Under the pieces are notes generated by a model. The model was not told where the DNA came from and searched no databases. It saw only the letters and a program-made list of their open reading frames with translations. DNA of 64,000 nucleotides from Streptomyces albireticuli (GTDB taxonomy: Bacteria > Actinomycetota > Actinomycetes > Streptomycetales > Streptomycetaceae): assembly GCF_021228125.1 (NCBI RefSeq), contig NZ_JAJQQS010000010.1, forward strand, positions 1-64,000. The letters run 5' to 3'. Each line of letters starts with the position of its first letter. The first letter of the stretch is position 1. The position numbers and the translations under genes are program-made. This document shows, piece after piece, positions 59,284 to 64,000 of this stretch.

Positions 59284-60338
59284 AGATCGGGTACAGCTTC
59301 TGGGGCTTCCTCGGCAACGGCATCACCGACACCCCCGACGGAGGCCGCAGCCACCGCCGTCCCCTGATCGACGCCCTCCTCGCGCGCGGCCACGACATCG
59401 TCTTCCTGCAAGTCGACCGCGACCGGCTCGAAGCCGGCGACACCGTCGGCAGCCCTTACGCCTTCGATGCCGGGTTCCCCGACATCGACGTCCTGTTCCT
59501 CGAGTGGCGCTGGCCTATCGAAGGGCGCAACACGACCATCTGTGGAACCTCGGGCCACACCTGTGATCTGCACCGCCAGTCCGAGCTGCTGCTGCACTAC
59601 ACCACGCACCGTCGCGTGCCCACGGTGATCTGGGACAAGGACCGCCAGCTGCGACCGGACAGCATCTGGCGGCGCCGCCCCACGGTCGCGGTGTGCGAGG
59701 CCGCCCTGGAGCCCACCCCGGGCGCCCACACGTTCCTGTTCCCCGTCGACGAGGGGCTCCTCGCCCAGGTCGATCCGAACACTCTGGCGATGAAGCCCCG
59801 CGAGGTGCCGCTGGCCTACGTGGGCAACCAGTACGACCGCAACGAAGCCTTCGACCGCTTCTTCGCCCCGGCCGCCTCCTGCTTCGAGCACCAGGTCGGC
59901 GGCAAGTGGACCCAGACCGGTCGCTGGCCGCACGTCACCTTTCTCGGACGGGTCCCTTTCACGGAGGTCGCCCACTTGTACGGTGGCGCGCTGACCACTG
60001 TCCTGCTGCTGCCCGAGCGGTACGCCGCGGCAGGCCAGATGACGCAGCGGATCTCCGAGGCCGTGCTGGCCGGCTGCCTGCCACTGGCCCCGTCCGGCAT
60101 CCGGCACGTCGAGCGGTTCGTCCCCGACGAGCTGGTGGTCCGGTCGGGCGGCCACGTGGTCCGCAAGATCACTGATCTGAAGAAGATCGTCGGCACACGC
60201 CGGCACGCGGAACTGATCTCCGCCTGCCTCGCCCGCCTCGAGCTCTTCGGCCTGAGCCGCCAGGTGGACGCGCTGGAAGCCATCCTCGACTCGGTCTCCG
60301 GCGCTCCAGCGGGGGCCTCCCATGGAGCGGCCCGATGA
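59280..60338 (+). CDS. Glycosyltransferase-like protein (GT-B type)
   Basis: 352 residues. KIGYSFWGFLGNGITDTPDG at the start, LAYVGNQYDRNEAFDRFF in the middle, and TFLGRVPFTEVAHLYGGALT, QMTQRISEAVLAGCLPLAPS toward the end resemble spore-maturation/CgeB and GT1-like glycosyltransferases, with the Glu of SEAVLAGCLPL in the sugar-nucleotide site. The donor is unknown. It overlaps the carbamoyltransferase by four bases. With the GT-B protein at 54.8 kb there are two possible sugar-attaching enzymes in the cluster. Confidence 0.7.
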   Translation: MKIGYSFWGFLGNGITDTPDGGRSHRRPLIDALLARGHDIVFLQVDRDRLEAGDTVGSPYAFDAGFPDIDVLFLEWRWPIEGRNTTICGTSGHTCDLHRQSELLLHYTTHRRVPTVIWDKDRQLRPDSIWRRRPTVAVCEAALEPTPGAHTFLFPVDEGLLAQVDPNTLAMKPREVPLAYVGNQYDRNEAFDRFFAPAASCFEHQVGGKWTQTGRWPHVTFLGRVPFTEVAHLYGGALTTVLLLPERYAAAGQMTQRISEAVLAGCLPLAPSGIRHVERFVPDELVVRSGGHVVRKITDLKKIVGTRRHAELISACLARLELFGLSRQVDALEAILDSVSGAPAGASHGAAR

Positions 60339-60431
60339 ATCACCACGCTCGGGCAGCCCGTCCCGGATCACCCGGACCTTTCTCGGCAGCCAGGCCGCAT
60401 GGCCGTCCCCGTAGCCCTAGGCTGGAGCACC

Positions 60432-60944
60432 ATGAAGAAAGTCGCCGTCGTCGGCTGCGGAGGCAGCGGCAAGTCGCACGTCGCCCGCGAGCTCGGCACC
60501 CTGCTCGGCGCGCCGGTGACGCACCTGGATGCCGCGTTCTACGACGACGACTGGAACGAGCTGCCCATGGCGGAGTTCTCCGAGATGCAGCGGAATCTCG
60601 TCGCCGAGCCGGCCTGGGTGATCGACGGCAACTACAACTCCACGCTCCAGATCCGGCTCGAAGCCTGCGACACGGTCGTGTTCATGGATGTCTCCACGCC
60701 AGCCGCCCTGTGGGGGGTCCTCTCCCGGCAGATCCGGCACGGCGCCGGTCACCAGGGCAACGGGGTGCACAACCGGATCCACTGGGGCGTGATCAAGTAT
60801 GTCGCGACGTACCGGCGCAAGATGCGGCCCCGCGTCATGGCCAAGATCGAACAGTTCGCCGCCGGGCACGCCACCGTGGTGCTGCTGACCAGCCGACGCC
60901 ACACGCGCCGCTGGCTCCGACAGGTCGCCGCCGAGCACAGCTGA
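60432..60944 (+). CDS. Small P-loop kinase (adenylate kinase/topology-modulation type)
   Basis: 170 residues: AVVGCGGSGKSHVARELGTL (Walker A), VTHLDAAFYDDDW, WVIDGNYNSTLQIRLEACDT, VVFMDVSTP. This is the family named topology modulation protein or AAA_18-like kinase, probably phosphorylating small nucleotides or related molecules. ATG 60432 follows CTGGAG and matches the usual start. It is 94 bases after the glycosyltransferase, so the operon continues but may have a weak separate start. Confidence 0.88.
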   Translation: MKKVAVVGCGGSGKSHVARELGTLLGAPVTHLDAAFYDDDWNELPMAEFSEMQRNLVAEPAWVIDGNYNSTLQIRLEACDTVVFMDVSTPAALWGVLSRQIRHGAGHQGNGVHNRIHWGVIKYVATYRRKMRPRVMAKIEQFAAGHATVVLLTSRRHTRRWLRQVAAEHS

Positions 60945-60975
60945 GCCGGTCGCAGCTCCTGCGGGGGTGCGGCTC

Positions 60976-61821
60976 ATGATCACCAACCCCTTTCTCGATC
61001 CGGGACAGCATCACGATCTGTACGGTCGTGCTGCCCGGCTGGCCCACCGGACCGGCGCTCTCATGCGCGCGAAGACCTCCGGTCGACCGGTGCCCGAGGC
61101 CATCGTCCGCAGCCTTACGGATCATCGCGGCGAGGGCGCAACACAGCTTGGGCTGGTGGTGGACATCGGTTGCGGACGCGGTACCACCAGCCGGGCCTTG
61201 GCCGAGCAGCTCCGGCCGACGAGGATGGTCTGCATCGACCTGGCCCCGGCGCTCCTGGCCGACGCCCGCGAGCGGGCGGGAATGCATCGCGATGTTCGTA
61301 CGGAGTTCGTCCAGGCGGACTTCCACCATCTGCCTCTGGCCGACGGTTCAGCCGAGTCGGTGGTGGCCGCCTTCTGCCTCTACCACTCGCCGCAGCCCGA
61401 ACGGGCCCTCGCCGAGATCGCCCGCGTGCTGGCTGGTGACGGGCTCGCCGTCCTGGTCACCAAATCGCTCGACAGCTATCGGGAGATGGACGCCCTCGTC
61501 GCCGACGCCGGGCTCGACCCGCGCGCCGAGCAGCACGAGAGCCTTTACACCGCCGCGCACAGCGGCAACCTCGCGGAGCTGACGGACACCTCCTTGGAAG
61601 TGATCACGACCGAGCACGAAGAGCACCGCTTCACGTTCGACGGTCTTGATCATGCAGCGGAGTACCTCGCCACGAACCCGAAGTACCACCTCCCCCCTGG
61701 TCTCTACGGCAACCCGAGCGCACTGGCCGAGGCACTCCACGAAGCGCTCCCCGAGCAGCCGATCACCACCAGCTCCGTCATCACCTACGTCGTGGCCCGG
61801 CACCGGGGAGGCCGACCATGA
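60976..61821 (+). CDS. Class I SAM-dependent methyltransferase
   Basis: 281 residues. The SAM-binding loop is LGLVVDIGCGRGTTSRALAE, with MVCIDLAPALLADARERAG and VQADFHHLPLADGSAESVVA, then LAEIARVLAGDGLAVLVTKS. It is a UbiE/Methyltransf_11-type fold, with substrate undetermined. ATG 60976 has GGGGG nine bases before; a GTG at 60967 is in frame. It overlaps the next gene by four bases. Confidence 0.9.
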   Translation: MITNPFLDPGQHHDLYGRAARLAHRTGALMRAKTSGRPVPEAIVRSLTDHRGEGATQLGLVVDIGCGRGTTSRALAEQLRPTRMVCIDLAPALLADARERAGMHRDVRTEFVQADFHHLPLADGSAESVVAAFCLYHSPQPERALAEIARVLAGDGLAVLVTKSLDSYREMDALVADAGLDPRAEQHESLYTAAHSGNLAELTDTSLEVITTEHEEHRFTFDGLDHAAEYLATNPKYHLPPGLYGNPSALAEALHEALPEQPITTSSVITYVVARHRGGRP

Positions 61822-62570
61822 CCTCCACCCAGTTCACCAAGGGCTACGTCAGCGCGAGGCAGGCGGCCGAAGCCGCCCGGCACTACCACTGGCTCACCGC
61901 ACACGCCCGGCCGCTCCTGCAACCGGCGCTCACCGCCGTTGCCCCAGCCAGCCTGACGTTCGCATGGGTCGAGGGCCGGCACGCCGAGCCGCACGATCTG
62001 CCGCGACTGGCCGGCATGCTGGGTGACGCCCATGGCGCCGCCTGGACCAGCGACCTGCATCACGCCTCGCTCGCCATGCCGCACACCTTCCGCGACGGCG
62101 CCCCGTTCCCCGACTATGTCGCGTGCCGCAAGGTCGCCCTGCGCAAGCGGCTGGAGCAGGGCCACCTACCCGACGCGTCGGTTCTGGACATGCTGCTCGC
62201 GCTCCTGGAAGAGACCGCTGGAGGGCCTGTCGCCTTCTACAAGGACAGCAACCCGCGCAACTTCCTGATCACCACCGACGGCACGATCTTCACGGTCGAC
62301 ACCGACGACCTCACGCTCGCACCCTTCGGATACGACCTGGCCAAGCTGATCACCACGCTGGTCATGACGCACGGCCTGATCGAACCGCCCGGCATCGAGC
62401 AGGCACTGGACCTCTACAACGAGGCCGCCTCCCGGCACGACTCCCGGCTCGCCGCCACCGGTCTCCAGCGCCTTCACGCCTTTCTCACCCTCCACGTGCA
62501 CCTGACCGCCCCGTACGCCGGACGCAACGGCTACCGCTTCGGCATACCCGCATTCGGAGGCCAATCGTGA
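61818..62570 (+). CDS. APH-like small-molecule kinase, operon copy 1
   Basis: 250 residues. The kinase loop is GPVAFYKDSNPRNFLITTDG (D…N) and the metal-binding aspartates are in IFTVDTDDLTLAPFGYDLAK. The family usual HGD is replaced by YKDSNPRN, as in some phosphotransferases. The N-terminal lobe is short and lacks an obvious nucleotide-binding Lys, so it may be an unusual kinase. It is coupled by ATGA overlaps on both sides. Its substrate is unknown. Confidence 0.8.
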   Translation: MTSTQFTKGYVSARQAAEAARHYHWLTAHARPLLQPALTAVAPASLTFAWVEGRHAEPHDLPRLAGMLGDAHGAAWTSDLHHASLAMPHTFRDGAPFPDYVACRKVALRKRLEQGHLPDASVLDMLLALLEETAGGPVAFYKDSNPRNFLITTDGTIFTVDTDDLTLAPFGYDLAKLITTLVMTHGLIEPPGIEQALDLYNEAASRHDSRLAATGLQRLHAFLTLHVHLTAPYAGRNGYRFGIPAFGGQS

Positions 62571-63223
62571 TCACCACCGAACTCGTCTTCATCCGGCACG
62601 GCGAGGCCCAGTGCAACGTTGACGGCGTCGTCGGCGGCCCCACGACCTGCACAGGACTCACCACCCGCGGCCACGCCCAGGTGACACTGGCGGCTGCCCG
62701 GCTGTCCGCCGAGCACCGAAGCAAGCCGTTCACCGCGCTCTACACGGGCCCACGCCTCCGGCTCCGCCAGACCGGCGAGATCCTCAGCCAGGCCCTCAAC
62801 CTGCCGGTTCGCACCGACCCTGGCCTCGACGGTCCAGTCCACGGCGCAGCCGACGGCAAACCCTGGGCCGAGGTGAAAACCGCCGCCGGAGGCGCGCCCT
62901 ATGCCCATCCTGACCAACCATGGGCGGAGGGATCCGACACCTGGAACGGCTACCTGCGACGGGCCAGTGCCTTTCTCCGCGACCTCATCGCCACCCACGA
63001 AGGCGACCGCCTCCTGTTCGCCGCGCACGGCGAGACCGTTATCGCCGCCCACACCCTGCTGCTCGGTCTCGGTCCAGGCACCGATGCCGGCTTCGCCATC
63101 TCCCACGCGTCGATCAGCCGGTGGCAGCACCACCTCAACCGGCTCGGCCAGCACCGGTGGCTGCTGAAGGTCCACAACGGCACCGCGCACCTCACCGGGC
63201 CGGCGGCGGAGCCCGCGCCGTGA
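62567..63223 (+). CDS. Histidine phosphatase family protein
   Basis: 218 residues. The RHG motif is LVFIRHGEAQCNVDG, with the second catalytic region RLLFAAHGETVIAAHTLLLG. It is phosphoglycerate-mutase-like, of alpha-ribazole- or sugar-phosphatase type. GTG 62567 overlaps the previous stop and GGAGG lies upstream; the longer frame is a shadow. It may dephosphorylate a pathway intermediate. The next gene overlaps at GTGA. Confidence 0.92.
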   Translation: MITTELVFIRHGEAQCNVDGVVGGPTTCTGLTTRGHAQVTLAAARLSAEHRSKPFTALYTGPRLRLRQTGEILSQALNLPVRTDPGLDGPVHGAADGKPWAEVKTAAGGAPYAHPDQPWAEGSDTWNGYLRRASAFLRDLIATHEGDRLLFAAHGETVIAAHTLLLGLGPGTDAGFAISHASISRWQHHLNRLGQHRWLLKVHNGTAHLTGPAAEPAP

Positions 63224-64000
63224 GCACGGACTCCGACGACCCGCGCGTCCAACTCGCTCGCCGAGTCGTCGGCCAGGTCACCGTCGTCGCAGACCCGGCA
63301 CTCCCCCCACGTCTGCTACGCCTCGCCGACAGCGTAGGGAACGTCTACTTCGCCAAGCAGCACGAGCGATCCGCCCGTTACGCCCAAGAGGTCCGGGCCT
63401 ACATGACGTGGGTCCGCCACCTGCACGGTCACGCACCGGCGCTCGTCGGCCGACAGGACACCACGCGAACACTGCTGCTCACTGCCGTGCCCGGACAACG
63501 AGGCCAGAGCCTGCCTCCCGGATCCGCCGAGGAGGAGCAGGCGCACCACGACGCCGGCCGTGTCCTCCAGGATCTGCATCGGGGCACGGCAGGACGAAGT
63601 GCCGGCGCCCTGAGCATCGAGCTCGCCACCCGCCTGCGCAGCTGGATCGCCAAGGCTGAGCGTGCCGACCTCCTCTCAGGAGCCGAACATCGGCTCCTCG
63701 GCCGGATCGCCGCCGAGCTGGCCGGCACCCCGATGGACAGCGCCGTCTGCCACCTCGACTACCAACCGCAGAACTGGATCTCCGGAGACGAGTTCCGGGT
63801 CATCGACATGGAGCACATGCGACGTGATGCCCGCGTGCGCGACTTCGCACGGCTCGAATTCCGCCGCTGGCAGGCAGCGCCGCACCTGCGCGACGCCTTC
63901 TTCGAAGGCTACCGATCCCGCCCGTCCGCCACCGAGCAGCGTCTTCTCGAGCGCTTCGGCGCCATCGAAGCCGCCACCGCCTTGGTCCGCGGACACGAAC
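63220..64000 (+). CDS. APH-like small-molecule kinase, operon copy 2 (truncated by window edge)
   Basis: 260 residues are visible and no stop is reached. It has the catalytic loop SAVCHLDYQPQNWISGDEF (HxD….N) and the metal site FRVIDMEHMRRDARVRDFAR of aminoglycoside/choline kinase-like enzymes. VYFAKQHERSARYAQEVRAY supplies the ATP-binding Lys region. It overlaps the histidine phosphatase stop (GTGA), so the operon extends past the window. It is not closely similar to the kinase at 61.8 kb, which lacks its HLD. Confidence 0.88.
   Translation, partial: MSTDSDDPRVQLARRVVGQVTVVADPALPPRLLRLADSVGNVYFAKQHERSARYAQEVRAYMTWVRHLHGHAPALVGRQDTTRTLLLTAVPGQRGQSLPPGSAEEEQAHHDAGRVLQDLHRGTAGRSAGALSIELATRLRSWIAKAERADLLSGAEHRLLGRIAAELAGTPMDSAVCHLDYQPQNWISGDEFRVIDMEHMRRDARVRDFARLEFRRWQAAPHLRDAFFEGYRSRPSATEQRLLERFGAIEAATALVRGHE

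Noticed and set aside
1..64000. CRISPR arrays, tRNA or rRNA genes
   Set aside because: No regularly spaced repeats, no T-arm GGTTCGA-type tRNA ends and no rRNA-like stretches were noticed on reading both strands. This is an eye scan only.

Overview
The window looks like a Streptomyces chromosome. It is very GC-rich with strong GC bias at third codon positions, uses many GTG starts, has long runs of overlapping ATGA/GTGA stop-start pairs, and carries families typical of the genus: helix-turn-helix proteins with long TPR-like C-termini, HTH/PPOX fusions and multiple universal stress proteins. The mixture of intact operons with many decayed fragments suggests a chromosome arm or another accessory region. 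No rRNA, tRNA or CRISPR array was seen.

Region 1 (1-9.8 kb) is a graveyard of mobile DNA. It holds remnants of IS3 and ISL3 transposases, a 28-bp perfect inverted repeat enclosing an intact D-2-hydroxyacid dehydrogenase, and stumps of an MHS-type transporter, an NRPS adenylation domain, a polyprenyl synthetase and a family 2 glycosyltransferase. Intact genes here are the dehydrogenase, a four-helix SLATT-like membrane protein (4.3-5.2 kb), and a tyrosine recombinase with its excisionase (6.8-8.3 kb).

Region 2 (9.8-47.6 kb) is a coherent low-oxygen/dormancy type island. It contains an RNase-like MBL/beta-CASP protein, two P2-type cation ATPases, a pair of TrkA-type NAD-binding proteins, three tandem universal stress proteins, three CBS-domain proteins (two with BON), two HTH-PPOX fusion proteins, nicotinate phosphoribosyltransferase, D-lactate dehydrogenase-like protein, PEP synthase, a GH65 glycoside phosphorylase and an Acg-like nitroreductase. 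At its core (22.6-35.3 kb) lies a [NiFe]-hydrogenase locus: maturation protease, hypF, hypC, a GNAT/acyl-CoA synthetase fusion, the four subunits in the beta-gamma-delta-alpha order of group 3b enzymes with a stand-alone cyclic-nucleotide-binding protein inserted, then hypD and hypE. hypA and hypB are not in the window. The gene content parallels mycobacterial DosR and Streptomyces OsdR-type regulons by family knowledge, but no DevRS/OsdKR pair is present here.

Region 3 (48.0-64.0 kb) resembles a small biosynthetic cluster. Regulatory genes (XRE-TPR proteins, Nudix, a phosphotransferase) flank an Fe(II)/2-oxoglutarate oxygenase. A long, tightly coupled plus-strand operon follows: HAD phosphatase, GT-B-like protein, a thymidylate-synthase homologue with Asp in place of the uracil-reading Asn, an O-carbamoyltransferase, a glycosyltransferase-like protein, a small P-loop kinase, a methyltransferase, two APH-fold kinases and a histidine phosphatase; it runs off the right edge. 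Together these suggest production of a carbamoylated, possibly glycosylated, 5-hydroxymethyl-cytosine-type nucleoside or nucleotide. This is the most likely undescribed system in the window, and the product assignment is inference.
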